Shown piece by piece: positions 20,042 to 29,713 of a stretch of DNA of 64,000 bases. A program made the position numbers and the translations under genes. The stretch comes from Candidatus Pantoea deserta (GTDB lineage Bacteria > Pseudomonadota > Gammaproteobacteria > Enterobacterales > Enterobacteriaceae): the NCBI RefSeq assembly GCF_003813865.1, contig NZ_RMVG01000012.1, forward strand, positions 86,924-150,923. The letters are read 5' to 3'. How positions within the stretch are numbered: the first letter of the stretch is position 1; every line of letters begins with the position of its first letter. Under the pieces are notes generated by a model, which made no database searches, was not told where the DNA came from, and saw only the letters and a list, made by a program, of their open reading frames with translations.

Positions 20042-22642
20042 TTACGCCGTGACCGGCGTGAGTAGCAGTTGTTTAAGTTCAGGGAGACAGGAGCCGCAGT
20101 TGGTGCCGCATCTGAGCGCCGCCCCCAGCGCCGCAGGCGAGGCGCAGCCCTGCGCAATGGCCTGTTTAATCGCCATTTCGCCCACGCCGTAGCAGCTACA
20201 GATAATGCGGCCGGGCGCGCTGCCCTGCGCGGCGCGGCCCGCCAGCAGGGCGAAGCGTCCGGCGGCATCCGTCGGCGGTTCGCGGAACGCGGCGGTGATA
20301 AAGGCGTGGTCGAGCATCGGCCAGCGCGCCGCGGCGTAAAAGGCCAGCTGTAGCTCGCCGTCGCGCCATGCCAGCAGCCGGTACTCGCCCCTGGCGCCCT
20401 GCGCCTGCTGGCACTGCATCCCCTGCGTCGCCAGCTGCGCCTCCGCCCAGTCGCGCGCGGCGCCGTCGCCTGCCAGCGTCAGCCGCTGCGCGCCCTGCTG
20501 TGGCGCGCGCGCCCAGTATTGAACGTCTGCCGGAGGATGGATGGCGCGCTGCCACAGCCAGCCCTGCCAGCGGGTACGCAATGGCTGGATGCGCACCGGG
20601 GTCTGTTTAAAGGCGGGCTGCGCGGAAACCGGACAGCCGCGCGCCTTGACCAGCGCATCAACATGACTCTGCGACGCAAACTGGCGGCTCCAGTGCATCG
20701 GCGCAAACAGCTCATCCAGACGCATACCGCTGTCGAGACGCACGCGCGCCGCCAGCCAGCCCAGCTCTGACTGCACCCGCGCCAGATCGCCGCTGGCCAG
20801 CCCCAGTCTCTGCGCCGTAACGGGATGCAGCGCCACAAAGGGTTCATCGATATGCTGCATCAGCCGCGGCACCTCGCCGGTGCGCGTCATGGTATGCCAC
20901 TGATCGCGAATGCGTCCGCTGTTCATCAGCAGCGGATACGCCTCGCTGACCTGCGCGGCGGCAGGCGCGGCGCCGGGGATCAGGCGCGCTTTGCCGTCAG
21001 CGTGGAAGAAGCGACGATCGCCGAACAGCCGGGCGCAGCCCTGGGGAAAGCGCGCGTTGACGGGCCACTGCACCGGCGTCAGCCGATCCCACTGCTGGTT
21101 GCTGAGCTGCGCCAGCCCGCTGATGTCAAAAGCGCGCTGCCTGTTATTTTCGAAACCGGAGAGCGCCGCATGCTCGCGAAATATTTCCGCCGGGTGCTGC
21201 CAGCCAAACGCGTCGCCGAAGCCGAGCCGCTGCGCGACCTGCGCCAGCAGCCACCAGTCCGGCTTCGCCTCGCCGGGCGGCGGGATAAAGGCGCGCTGGC
21301 GCGAAATGCGCCGTTCCGAGTTGGTTACGGTGCCGTTTTTTTCGCCCCAGCCGGTCGCGGGCAGCAGAATATCGGCGACCGCCGTGGTATCGGTGTTCGC
21401 CGTCACCTCAGAGACGATGACCAGCGGACAGGCGGCCAGCGCCTGGATGACGCGGTTGCCCTCCGGCATCGACACTGCCGGACTGGTGCCCAGTATCCAC
21501 ACCGCTTTTACCTCGCCGCGGGCCACCGCCTCAAACAGCGGCACGGCGGTCAGGCCGGGCTGGCGCGCTATCGTTGGACTCTGCCAGAAGCGCTGAAGGC
21601 GATCGCACTCCGCCTCGCTGAAACCCATATGCGCCGCCAGCTGGGTTGCCAGTCCGCCCACTTCCCGGCCTCCCATCGCATTAGGCTGGCCGGTCAGCGA
21701 AAAGGGTCCGCAGCCCGCGCGCCCTGTCTTGCCGCTCAGCAGATGGGCGTTAATGATGGCGTTATTGTTGTCGCTGCCGGCAGCCGACTGGTTAATGCCC
21801 ATGCACCACAGCGTCAGCACGCGATCGCGCTGGCTGAACAGCTGATAAAATTCTGCCAGCCGCTCGCTGTCCAGCTCGCAGGCGTCCGCCGCGCGCGCCA
21901 GCGTCCAGGGCCGCGCGGCCGTTAGCGTCTCCTCCACCCCGTTCAGATGCGGCAGCATGGTGTCGTCGATGCCGTCGTGCTGCGCCAGCCAGTTCAGCAG
22001 GCCGCTGAACAGCGCGCCATCGCTGCCCGGCCGCAGCGGCAGGTGCAGATCCGCCAGGTCGGCGCTGGCGGTGCGGCGCGGATCGATCACCACCACGCGC
22101 ATTGCCGGGCGCTGCTGCTTCGCCTGCACCAGCCGCTGATAGGCCACCGGGTGCGTCCAGGCGGCGTTGGAGCCGACCAGCACCACCAGATCCGCCTCGG
22201 TGAAATCCTCATAGCAGCAGGGCACCGCGTCCGCGCCAAAAGCGCGCTTGTAGCCCATCACCGCCGAGGCCATGCAGAGCCTGGAGTTGGTATCGATATT
22301 GGCGACGCCGAGATAGCCTTTCATCAGTTTGTTGGCAACGTAGTAATCTTCGGTGAGCAGCTGGCCGGAGGCGTAGATCGCCACCGCGCCGGGACCGTGC
22401 TGGTCGATAATGGCGCGCAGCCGGGCGGCGGCGCTGTCCAGCGCGTCGCTGAGCGCCGCGCGTTTGCCGTCAACCTGCGCCGCCAGCAGCCGTCCGCTGC
22501 TGTGCAGAGTGTCGCCCAGCGCCGCGCCCTTGACGCACAGCCGCCCAAAGCTGGCCGGATGGGTCGCGTCGCCGGTGATGCCGCCGTCGGGCTGCACGCT
22601 GACGCCGCAGCCCACGCCGCAGTAAGGACAGGTGGTTTTCAT
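20042..22642 (-). CDS. nasA: Assimilatory nitrate reductase catalytic subunit NasA
   Basis: Reduces nitrate to nitrite in the cytoplasm for nitrogen assimilation. The 866-residue molybdopterin enzyme begins with a [4Fe-4S] motif (C5, C8, C12, C36). The large bis-MGD oxidoreductase region carries CMGINQSAAGSDNNNAIINA, the LTGQPNAMGGREVGG block and the C-terminal MPT-binding domain. It ends with a BFD-like [2Fe-2S] domain (C815, C817, C849, C852), as in Klebsiella NasA. The start overlaps the upstream nitrite reductase stop by four bases. Electrons would come from the NasC-like flavoprotein domain encoded immediately upstream. Confidence 0.93.
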   Translation of the reverse strand: MKTTCPYCGVGCGVSVQPDGGITGDATHPASFGRLCVKGAALGDTLHSSGRLLAAQVDGKRAALSDALDSAAARLRAIIDQHGPGAVAIYASGQLLTEDYYVANKLMKGYLGVANIDTNSRLCMASAVMGYKRAFGADAVPCCYEDFTEADLVVLVGSNAAWTHPVAYQRLVQAKQQRPAMRVVVIDPRRTASADLADLHLPLRPGSDGALFSGLLNWLAQHDGIDDTMLPHLNGVEETLTAARPWTLARAADACELDSERLAEFYQLFSQRDRVLTLWCMGINQSAAGSDNNNAIINAHLLSGKTGRAGCGPFSLTGQPNAMGGREVGGLATQLAAHMGFSEAECDRLQRFWQSPTIARQPGLTAVPLFEAVARGEVKAVWILGTSPAVSMPEGNRVIQALAACPLVIVSEVTANTDTTAVADILLPATGWGEKNGTVTNSERRISRQRAFIPPPGEAKPDWWLLAQVAQRLGFGDAFGWQHPAEIFREHAALSGFENNRQRAFDISGLAQLSNQQWDRLTPVQWPVNARFPQGCARLFGDRRFFHADGKARLIPGAAPAAAQVSEAYPLLMNSGRIRDQWHTMTRTGEVPRLMQHIDEPFVALHPVTAQRLGLASGDLARVQSELGWLAARVRLDSGMRLDELFAPMHWSRQFASQSHVDALVKARGCPVSAQPAFKQTPVRIQPLRTRWQGWLWQRAIHPPADVQYWARAPQQGAQRLTLAGDGAARDWAEAQLATQGMQCQQAQGARGEYRLLAWRDGELQLAFYAAARWPMLDHAFITAAFREPPTDAAGRFALLAGRAAQGSAPGRIICSCYGVGEMAIKQAIAQGCASPAALGAALRCGTNCGSCLPELKQLLLTPVTA

Positions 22643-25600
22643 GATGCCTCCGCCATCAGATTCAGCGGCCGGTTTGCCACCCAGATACGCCCTGCCTCCA
22701 GCTTCACCGGCCAGCAGCGCAGCCGGTGCTGCGGATCATCCAGGCTCTGCCCGTCGCGCAGGCGCACACGCTGTTTATACAGCGGTGAAATCACCACCGG
22801 TTCGCCCGCAACGTCGCCGAGTATGCCGCGCGACAGCACGCTGACGTCGCTGCCCGGCTCGCGATCTTCCAGCGCATAGAGTTCATCTCCGAAGCGGAAC
22901 AGCGCGATGCGCTCGCTGCCGAGGCGCGCGCCGATGCCCGCCTGCGGCGGTATCGCCTCCAGCTCGCACAGCATGTTCCAGGGGTCGGCGGGCAGCTGCA
23001 ACAGCGGAATGCGCCCCCGCGCCGCGGGCTGGCGCTGGTCGCGTATCCGCGCGTAGTGCAGCGTCTCGTCGGGCTGCTCGCTGTTGAGCGTGGGGGTAAA
23101 CAGCGCGCGGCGCGACGGATCGGCCAGCGTGGTTTGCCATTCGCACTGGTAGCGGTCAACCACAAGCTGCATCTCGGCCTCCAGCGCCGCCGCAAGGCCA
23201 AGGCTGTCCTCGATCACCACCTGACGCAGATAGTCGAGACCGCCTTGCAGGTTATCCATCCAGACGCTGGTGCGCTGTAAACGGTCAGCGGTACGCACGT
23301 AGAACATCAGAATACGATCGACATAGCGGATCAGCGTGTCGCTGTCGAGATCGCTGGCGAAGAGATCGGCGTGGCGCGGCTTCATGCCGCCATTGCCGCA
23401 GACGTAGAGGTTCCAGCCCTTCTCGGTGGCGATAACGCCAATGTCTTTGCTCTGCGCTTCGGCGCACTCGCGCGTGCAGCCTGATACCGCCATTTTAATC
23501 TTGTGCGGCGCGCGCAGCCCTTTGTAGCGATGCTCCAGCGCGATGGCGAACGCGGTGGAGTCCTGTACGCCGTAGCGACACCAGCTGGAACCGACGCAGG
23601 ATTTTACCGTGCGCAGCGATTTCCCATAGGCGTGGCCGGTCTCAAACCCTGCCGCCAGCAGCCGCTCCCAGATGTCAGGCAGCTGCTCAAGGCGCGCGCC
23701 GAACAGGTCGATGCGCTGGCCGCCAGTGATTTTGGTGTAGAGATCGTAACGGGCCGCCACTTCGCCAATGGCGATCAGCCCCTGCGGCGTAATCTCCCCG
23801 CCCGGCACGCGCGGCACCACGGAATAGGTGCCATCTTTCTGGATATTGGCGAAGTAGCGGTCGTTGGTGTCCTGTAGCGGCAGATGCGCGGGTTTCAGCA
23901 GATAGTCATTCCAGCAGGAGGCGAGCAGCGAGGCCGCCAGCGGCTTGCACACCTCGCAGCCGTGGCCGCGTCCGTGCGCCGCCAGCAGCGCGTCCCAGCT
24001 GGTGATCTCGCCGACGCGGATCAGGTGGTAAAGCTCCTGGCGCGACCAGGGGAAGTGTTCGCAGATGTCTTTTTTTACCTCGACGCCGAGGTCCGCCAGC
24101 TGAAGCTCCATGACCTGTTTCACCAGCGCCGAGCAGCCGCCGCAGCCGGTGGCCGCCCGCGTGCACTGTTTCACCGCCGCCATATCGCCGCAGCCGCCGC
24201 GCACCGCCGCGCAGATGTCGCCCTTGCTGACGTTGTGGCAGGAGCAGAGCTGCGCGCTCTCCGGCAGCGCCGCCACGCCCAGCGCCCTGGCCGGCGCGCC
24301 CGCCAGCGCGGGCAGGATCAGGCTTTCCGGCGCGTCAGGCAGCGCCATCTGGTTGAGCATCATTTGCAGCAGCGTGCTGTAGTCGCCGCTGTCGCCTACC
24401 AGTACGCCGCCAAGCAGGGTTTTGCCCTCGCCGCACACCACGATCTTTTTGTAAATGCCTTTGGGTTCATCGGTCCAGTAGTAGCTCTGACTGCCTGGCG
24501 TACGGCCATGGGCATCGCCAAAGGAGGCCACCTCGACGCCCAGCAGCTTGAGTCGGGTGCTCATATCCGCGCCGCTAAAGGCGCTGCTCTCCGCGGCGAA
24601 ATGGCCAGCCAGCACGCGCGCCATGTGATAGCCCGGCGCGACCAGGCCGAAGATCTGTCCGTTCCACAGCGCGCACTCGCCGATGGCGTAAATATCTCCG
24701 TCGCTGGTCTGGCAAAAATCGTTGATCGCTATGCCGCCGCGCGGTCCGAGGGTCAGTCCCGCCTGCTGCGCCAGCTCATCTCGCGGGCGGATGCCCGCCG
24801 AAAACAGCAGCAGATCGGCATTCAGCGTGGCGCCGTCGGCAAAGTGCAGCGTCAGGCTGCCATCCGCCTCGCGGACAATCGCCTGCGTCTGTTTTGCGGT
24901 ATGCACCTGCACGCCCAGCGCGTCGATTTTATGCCGCAGCATCTGCGCCCCGCCGTCGTCGAGCTGAACCGCCATCAGACGCGGCGCAAACTCCACGACA
25001 TGCGTCTCCAGCCCAAGCTGACGCAGCGCGTTGGCGGCCTCAAGTCCCAGCAGGCCGCCGCCGATCACCACGCCTCGACGGCTATGGCGCGCGCGCGCGG
25101 CGATCGCGTCGAGATCGTCCAGCGTGCGATAGACAAAACAGTGGGGGTCATCGTGGCCGGGAATGGGCGGAACAAAGGCGCGCGAGCCGGTGGCGAGCAC
25201 CAGTTTATCCCACGCCAGCTCGTCGCCGCGGCTGTCGCGCAGGCTGCGCTGCTGGCGATCGATAGCCACCACCCGACAGCCGCTGCGCAGTTCAATGCCG
25301 TGCGCGGCAAAAAAGTTTTCGCTGACCAGCGACAGATCGGCGGCGCTTTTGCCGTCAAACCAGGCAGAGAGGTGCACGCGGTCGTAGGCGGGCTGCTGCT
25401 CTTCGCCATAGACCACAATGTGATAGTGCTGATGCAGCTCGCGTGCCACCAGCTGTTCGAGAAAATGGTGGCTGACCATGCCGTGACCGATCACGGCTAA
25501 TACCGGTTTACTCATCATCGGACTTCCTCCAGCCAGCGGCTGCGATTCGGGTTCATCATTAAAAAGGGTGTGTACATCCGCGCGCTCGCCCGCCTGTAGC

Positions 25601-26703
25601 CGGGCCAGCAGCGGCGCGGCCTGCTGACAGTCGCCATAAAGCAAAACGCCGCGCAGGCGGCCGTCGCGCAGAAACAGGCGGCGGTAGTCGCCAGAAAGCG
25701 GATCGAAGCTGACGCAGCTCTCGCCTTCGCCGATGTCGCCCGCGCTGAACAGCGAGATGCCGCTCACCTTAAGGCGCGTGCCAACGTCCTCCGCGTGAAA
25801 ATCCGCTACCGGGCAACCAGCCAGCTGCGCCGCCAGCACCTCTGCCTGCGCCAGACAGGGGGCAAGCAGACCAAAGGTTTCGCCGCTGATTTCGCAGCAC
25901 TCGCCCAGCGCGTAGACGTCCGGCAGCGCGCTGCGCAGCTGGCGATCCACCAGGATACCGCGCCGACAGGGCACCCCTGCGCTGGCCGCGACGGCGATCT
26001 CCGGCTCGACGCCGGTGGCGATAACGACCTGCGCGGCGGGCAGCGTGCGGCCATCGGCAAGCTGAACGTAGCCGTCAGCGATCGCCGCCAGCCCGCTGTT
26101 GAGTTCGATGCGCAGGCCGCGCGCGCCGAGCTGCGCACGCAGCAGCGCGCCGGCCTGCGCATCCAGCTGGCGATCCAGCAGCCAGGCTTTAGCATGCAGC
26201 AGCGTGACGTCGCGCCCGCGAGCGCACAGCGCGGCGGCGGCCTCGATGCCAAGAAAACCGCCGCCCAGCACCACCACCGCTCCGCTTCCCGCCAGCAGCG
26301 CATCAACGTCCTGCTTTGTGCGGAAGCTGACAACCTGCGGCCGGTCGATGCCGGCGATGGCCGGTAAACGCGGCCGCGATCCGCAGGCGAACACCAGTCG
26401 ATCCCACGCCAGCGTGCGCCGGTCGGTGTGCAGCAGGCGCGGCGCCAGATCGACGCGCCGCACGCTTTCGCCTTCCCACAGCGTGACGCCGTGGCGCGCG
26501 TAGCCGTCGTGCGTCGGGATCAGCGTCTCCTCGAAGCGTTTCTCTCCGGCCAGCACCGGCGACAGCAGCACGCGGTTGTAGTTGCCCTGCGGCTCGCGTC
26601 CGATCACCGTGATGGCATAACGATCCGGCGCGAGGCGCAGCAGGCTCTCCACCAGACGCATCCCCGCCATGCCGTTGCCCACCACCAGCAGTCGTTGCTT
26701 CAT
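22639..26703 (-). CDS. nasB: Fused NasC-NasB-NirD: flavoprotein reductase plus assimilatory nitrite reductase
   Basis: A single 1354-codon frame. Residues 1-395 form a FAD/NAD(P)H reductase resembling NasC, which feeds electrons to nitrate reductase. Residues 396-1354 form NADH nitrite reductase: a second FAD/NAD half, BFD-like [2Fe-2S] domain (CSCHNVSKGDIC...CGGC), and the sirohaem/[4Fe-4S] core with CVGSSWC and SGCTREC. The C terminus is a NirD domain without Rieske ligands. In Klebsiella NasC and NasB are separate. At the junction an intact Shine-Dalgarno GGAGG (25526-25530) precedes two ATGs (25518, 25515), so NasB could also be made alone. An A5 run at 25561-25565 lies just before it. 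The start at 26703 is chosen over in-frame 26832 because GAGGAG lies six bases upstream and the longer version would overlap the transporter gene. Confidence 0.88.
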   Translation of the reverse strand: MKQRLLVVGNGMAGMRLVESLLRLAPDRYAITVIGREPQGNYNRVLLSPVLAGEKRFEETLIPTHDGYARHGVTLWEGESVRRVDLAPRLLHTDRRTLAWDRLVFACGSRPRLPAIAGIDRPQVVSFRTKQDVDALLAGSGAVVVLGGGFLGIEAAAALCARGRDVTLLHAKAWLLDRQLDAQAGALLRAQLGARGLRIELNSGLAAIADGYVQLADGRTLPAAQVVIATGVEPEIAVAASAGVPCRRGILVDRQLRSALPDVYALGECCEISGETFGLLAPCLAQAEVLAAQLAGCPVADFHAEDVGTRLKVSGISLFSAGDIGEGESCVSFDPLSGDYRRLFLRDGRLRGVLLYGDCQQAAPLLARLQAGERADVHTLFNDEPESQPLAGGSPMMSKPVLAVIGHGMVSHHFLEQLVARELHQHYHIVVYGEEQQPAYDRVHLSAWFDGKSAADLSLVSENFFAAHGIELRSGCRVVAIDRQQRSLRDSRGDELAWDKLVLATGSRAFVPPIPGHDDPHCFVYRTLDDLDAIAARARHSRRGVVIGGGLLGLEAANALRQLGLETHVVEFAPRLMAVQLDDGGAQMLRHKIDALGVQVHTAKQTQAIVREADGSLTLHFADGATLNADLLLFSAGIRPRDELAQQAGLTLGPRGGIAINDFCQTSDGDIYAIGECALWNGQIFGLVAPGYHMARVLAGHFAAESSAFSGADMSTRLKLLGVEVASFGDAHGRTPGSQSYYWTDEPKGIYKKIVVCGEGKTLLGGVLVGDSGDYSTLLQMMLNQMALPDAPESLILPALAGAPARALGVAALPESAQLCSCHNVSKGDICAAVRGGCGDMAAVKQCTRAATGCGGCSALVKQVMELQLADLGVEVKKDICEHFPWSRQELYHLIRVGEITSWDALLAAHGRGHGCEVCKPLAASLLASCWNDYLLKPAHLPLQDTNDRYFANIQKDGTYSVVPRVPGGEITPQGLIAIGEVAARYDLYTKITGGQRIDLFGARLEQLPDIWERLLAAGFETGHAYGKSLRTVKSCVGSSWCRYGVQDSTAFAIALEHRYKGLRAPHKIKMAVSGCTRECAEAQSKDIGVIATEKGWNLYVCGNGGMKPRHADLFASDLDSDTLIRYVDRILMFYVRTADRLQRTSVWMDNLQGGLDYLRQVVIEDSLGLAAALEAEMQLVVDRYQCEWQTTLADPSRRALFTPTLNSEQPDETLHYARIRDQRQPAARGRIPLLQLPADPWNMLCELEAIPPQAGIGARLGSERIALFRFGDELYALEDREPGSDVSVLSRGILGDVAGEPVVISPLYKQRVRLRDGQSLDDPQHRLRCWPVKLEAGRIWVANRPLNLMAEAS

Positions 26704-26713
26704 ATGCCGCTCC

Positions 26714-27502
26714 TCAGGCTGCCGTGGTCTGTTTTTCATAGAGGAAGTGCAGGATCTGCTGACGCAGATGGTGATAGCGCGCATCGTCCGCCAGCGCGAC
26801 GCGCGAACGCGGTCTGGCGAGATCGACATCAAGGATCGCGCCCACTTTCGCCGCCGGACCGTTGGTCATCATCAGCACGCGATCGGAGAGCAGCACCGCC
26901 TCGTCAACGTCGTGCGTAATCAGCACGATGGTGGTATTCAGCTCCTGCTGGATGCGCATTACGCTGTCCTGCAAATGGGCGCGCGTCAGGGCGTCAAGCG
27001 CGCCGAACGGCTCGTCGAGCAGTAGCACGCGCGGCTTCATCGCCAGCGCGCGCGCAATGCCGACGCGCTGCTTCATGCCGCCGGAGATTTCGCCGGGACG
27101 CTTGTGCATCGCGTGGCTCATCTGCACGCGGTTCAGGTTGTGCTCAATCCACTCGCTCATTTCGGCTTTGCTCATCTTGCCGCGAAACACCTGCTGCACC
27201 GCCAGCTCCACGTTCTGCCAGGCGGTGAGCCAGGGCAGCAGCGAGTGATTTTGAAACACCACCGCGCGCTCCGGGCCAGGCCCGGCGATTTCGCGGTTAT
27301 CGCACAGCAGCACGCCGCTGCTCGGCGCGGTCAGCCCGGCAATCAGATTGAGCAGCGTTGATTTGCCGCAGCCGGAGTGGCCAATCAGGCTAAGGGTTTC
27401 CCCTTCATGAATATCAAAGGAGACATTATCCAGCGCGAGAAAGTCGCCGCCCGCGGCGGCGAAACGCTGGCTTACCTGCTGAACGCGAATAATGGGTGAC
27501 AT
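26714..27502 (-). CDS. nasD: Nitrate ABC transporter ATP-binding protein (NasD/NrtD)
   Basis: A 262-residue ATPase of the nitrate/taurine/cyanate importer class. Walker A is GHSGCGKST (about 41-49), the signature is SGGMKQRVGIARAL and Walker B is VLLLDEPFGALD, followed by the H-loop ITHDVDEA. It energises the NrtB-type permease encoded immediately upstream (gap 9 bp) and precedes the fused reductase gene by 10 bp. This is the Klebsiella nasFEDCBA order, where nasD is the ATPase. Confidence 0.9.
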   Translation of the reverse strand: MSPIIRVQQVSQRFAAAGGDFLALDNVSFDIHEGETLSLIGHSGCGKSTLLNLIAGLTAPSSGVLLCDNREIAGPGPERAVVFQNHSLLPWLTAWQNVELAVQQVFRGKMSKAEMSEWIEHNLNRVQMSHAMHKRPGEISGGMKQRVGIARALAMKPRVLLLDEPFGALDALTRAHLQDSVMRIQQELNTTIVLITHDVDEAVLLSDRVLMMTNGPAAKVGAILDVDLARPRSRVALADDARYHHLRQQILHFLYEKQTTAA

Positions 27503-27511
27503 AGCGACTCC

Positions 27512-28378
27512 TTATTTATCCCAGGCAAAACGGCGGGCCAGCAGCATCAGGCCCTGCTCCAGCAACAGTCCCACCACGCCGATGATCAGAATGGCGATCA
27601 GGATGTTTTCCACATTGAGGTTGTTCCACTCGTTCCAGATCCAGAAGCCGATACCGAGACCGCCGGTGAGCATTTCCGCGGCGACAATCACCAGCCAGGC
27701 GATGCCAATCGAGAGGCGAACCCCGGTCAGCACCGCGGGCAGCACGGCGGGAAACAGGATGCGGCGCATAACCGTCCACTCCGAGAGTTGCAGCACGCGC
27801 GCCACGTTAAGGTAGTCCTGAGGAATGCGCTGTACGCCCTCAGCGGTGTTGATCACCATCGGCCAGATGGAACAGATAAAAATGGTCCAGCTGGAGGCTG
27901 GCTCCGCGCGCTGAAACAGCAGCAGGCCAATCGGCAGCCAGGCGAGCGGGCTGACCGGGCGCAGCAGCGCAATAATCGGGCTGAACATGCGCGAGACAAA
28001 GGTGAAGCGCCCCAGCAAAAAGCCCGCAGGAATACCCACCAGCGCCGCCAGGCCGAATCCCGTGGCGACGCGCTGTAGCGACGCGAGAACGTTCCAGCCG
28101 ATCCCCTGATCGTTGGGTCCGGCGTTATAAAAGGGATCGGCGAACAGCGTCAGCGCCGCCTGCCAGGTGGCCCAGGGCGTCGGGAAGCCGCTGCTCCACA
28201 GCGCGGCGATCTGCCACACCAGCAGCATCAGCAGGCCGCCGCACAGCGCCGGGATCAGCCGCTGCATCAGCGGGCGAAGGCGCGCCGGACGCACGGCGCT
28301 TTTCGGGGTGATGTCGAGGGTCACGACGGTGCCTGGCTCAACGGCCGCGGGCACCCTAACCTGAGCTGCTTTTTTCAT
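27512..28378 (-). CDS. nasE: Nitrate ABC transporter permease (NasE/NrtB)
   Basis: A 288-residue inner-membrane permease of the SsuC/TauC/NrtB family. A 35-residue hydrophilic N terminus is followed by five to six membrane spans. The EAA-type contact loop occurs as LNVARVLQLSEWTVMRRILFPAVLP, followed by RLSIGIAWLVIVAAEML and GIGFWIWNEWN, which are typical of nitrate permeases. Likely a homodimer with the NasD ATPase. It lies 11 bp after the receptor gene and 9 bp before the ATPase gene, so all are in one transcript. Confidence 0.9.
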   Translation of the reverse strand: MKKAAQVRVPAAVEPGTVVTLDITPKSAVRPARLRPLMQRLIPALCGGLLMLLVWQIAALWSSGFPTPWATWQAALTLFADPFYNAGPNDQGIGWNVLASLQRVATGFGLAALVGIPAGFLLGRFTFVSRMFSPIIALLRPVSPLAWLPIGLLLFQRAEPASSWTIFICSIWPMVINTAEGVQRIPQDYLNVARVLQLSEWTVMRRILFPAVLPAVLTGVRLSIGIAWLVIVAAEMLTGGLGIGFWIWNEWNNLNVENILIAILIIGVVGLLLEQGLMLLARRFAWDK

Positions 28379-28389
28379 CTCTGCCTCAC

Positions 28390-29640
28390 TTAACGTTTCA
28401 TGGCGAAGCTGGCGGCATAGGCGGCAGGATTGCTGCCGTCCCAGGTTTTGCCGTCAGTCAGGATGCTGCTGCGCATGTCGCTTTGCGGCAGCGCGACGTC
28501 GCCGACGGCGCTGGCCGCCTGGCGGTAGATGTCGATACGGTTGATCTGGCGCGCCACCGCCAGGTAGTCAGGCTCGGCGCTGAGCAGGCCCCAGCGCTTC
28601 ATCTGCGTCAGGAACCACATGCCGTCAGAGAGCCAGGGAAAACTCACCGCGCCGTCGCGAAAGAAGCGCATCGGGTGAGCATCCTGCCAGCTGCTGCCGA
28701 GACCGTTCTGGTACTGACCGAGCATGCGCCCTTCCAGCGTCTCGACCCGGGTGTTGATCCAGGCGCGCTGCGCCAGCACGGCGGCGGTTTCGCGGCGATT
28801 ATCGTCAGAGGCGTCGATCCAGCGCGCCGCCTCCAGCACCGCCGCGGTCAGCGCGCGGGCGCTGTTGGGGTAGCGCGTAACCCACTCGGCGCGGGTGGCG
28901 AGGATTTTTTCCGGATGATCCGGCCAGATCTGCTGCGAGGTGGCTGCGGTGAAGCCGATGTTGTCGCTGATGGCGCGCTGGTTCCAGGGTTCGCCCACGC
29001 AGAAGCCGCTCATATTGCCGATTTTCATATTCATCACCATCTGCGGCGGCGGCACGACGACGGTGCGCACGTCATCAAAGGGATGGATGCCCGCCTCGGC
29101 CAGCCAGTAGTAGAGCCACATGGCATGCGTGCTGGTGGGAAAGGTGTGCGCAAAGGTAAAGCTGCCTTTGGGCTGGGCCGCCACCGCCTGTTTCAGGCTG
29201 GCGGCATCGGTGACGCCCTGCGCTTTTAACTGGCTGGAGAGGGTGATCGCCTGGCCATTGTTATTCAGCGTCATCAGGTTCGCCATGTCGTGCTGCGGCC
29301 CCGCCACGCCCAGTTGCAGGCCGTAAATCATGCCGTACAGCGCATGCGCGGCGTCCAGCTCGCCCGCGGTGAGCTTGTCGCGCACCGCCGCCCAGCTCGC
29401 CTCTTTGCTCGGCTGGAGGGTCAGGCCATATTTTTTGTCAAAACCTTTTACCGCCGCCATGACCACGGGCGCGCAGTCGGTAAGCGGAATAAAGCCCACG
29501 CGCAGACTGGCCTTCTCCGGCGCGTCGGAGCCGGCGGCCCAGACGGCGTTGCGGAGTCCCGGCAGCAGCCAGGCTCCGCCGACGGCGGCGCTGGCGAGTA
29601 ACAGTTTGCGCCGTGAGGCGGAAAAAGAGGTCTGGCTCAT
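28390..29640 (-). CDS. nasF: Nitrate ABC transporter substrate-binding protein (NasF/NrtA), Tat-type signal
   Basis: A 416-residue periplasmic receptor of the NrtA/NasF family and first gene of the nas operon. The N terminus carries a twin-arginine pattern (SASRRKLLLASAA), so Tat export is likely. Mature-part landmarks are VGFIPLTDCAPVVMAAVKGF, LDAAHALYGMIYGLQLG and NMKIGNMSGFCVGEPWN, the region that binds nitrate in NrtA. The start is ATG 29640, with AGGAAG six bases upstream. An in-frame ATG at 29688 is rejected because it would lie inside the leader terminator stem. Confidence 0.92.
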   Translation of the reverse strand: MSQTSFSASRRKLLLASAAVGGAWLLPGLRNAVWAAGSDAPEKASLRVGFIPLTDCAPVVMAAVKGFDKKYGLTLQPSKEASWAAVRDKLTAGELDAAHALYGMIYGLQLGVAGPQHDMANLMTLNNNGQAITLSSQLKAQGVTDAASLKQAVAAQPKGSFTFAHTFPTSTHAMWLYYWLAEAGIHPFDDVRTVVVPPPQMVMNMKIGNMSGFCVGEPWNQRAISDNIGFTAATSQQIWPDHPEKILATRAEWVTRYPNSARALTAAVLEAARWIDASDDNRRETAAVLAQRAWINTRVETLEGRMLGQYQNGLGSSWQDAHPMRFFRDGAVSFPWLSDGMWFLTQMKRWGLLSAEPDYLAVARQINRIDIYRQAASAVGDVALPQSDMRSSILTDGKTWDGSNPAAYAASFAMKR

Positions 29641-29663
29641 CGCTGGCTTCCTGAAAAAAGAGA

Positions 29664-29713
29664 ATAAAAAAAGGCGTCCGACCGACATGCCTGCGCATGC
29701 GGATGGACGCCTT
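29664..29713 (-). terminator. Leader terminator of the nas operon (antitermination target)
   Basis: On the minus strand AAGGCGTCC (29713-29705) pairs with GGACGCCTT (29679-29671) around a roughly 25-nt apical loop, followed by seven U in a row. It lies between the sigma-54 promoter and the first structural gene. It should stop transcription unless NasR remodels the leader. The 5' arm is shared with the second hexaloop hairpin, so the two folds exclude each other. Confidence 0.88.

Noticed and set aside
20825..21925. 366-codon plus-strand frame opposite nasA
   Set aside because: Antisense shadow of nasA without domain or ribosome site.
23884..25500. 538-codon open frame on the plus strand
   Set aside because: It is fully antisense to the nitrite reductase part of the fused gene, has no recognisable domain, and arises from the GC-rich codon pattern of the real gene.
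26704..26832. N-terminal extension of the fused nitrite reductase frame
   Set aside because: It would overlap the transporter ATPase gene by over 100 bp and has non-conserved sequence; a good ribosome site marks the start at 26703.
29641..29688. In-frame upstream ATG for the nitrate-binding protein
   Set aside because: It lies inside the leader terminator, and the Tat signal begins at 29640.
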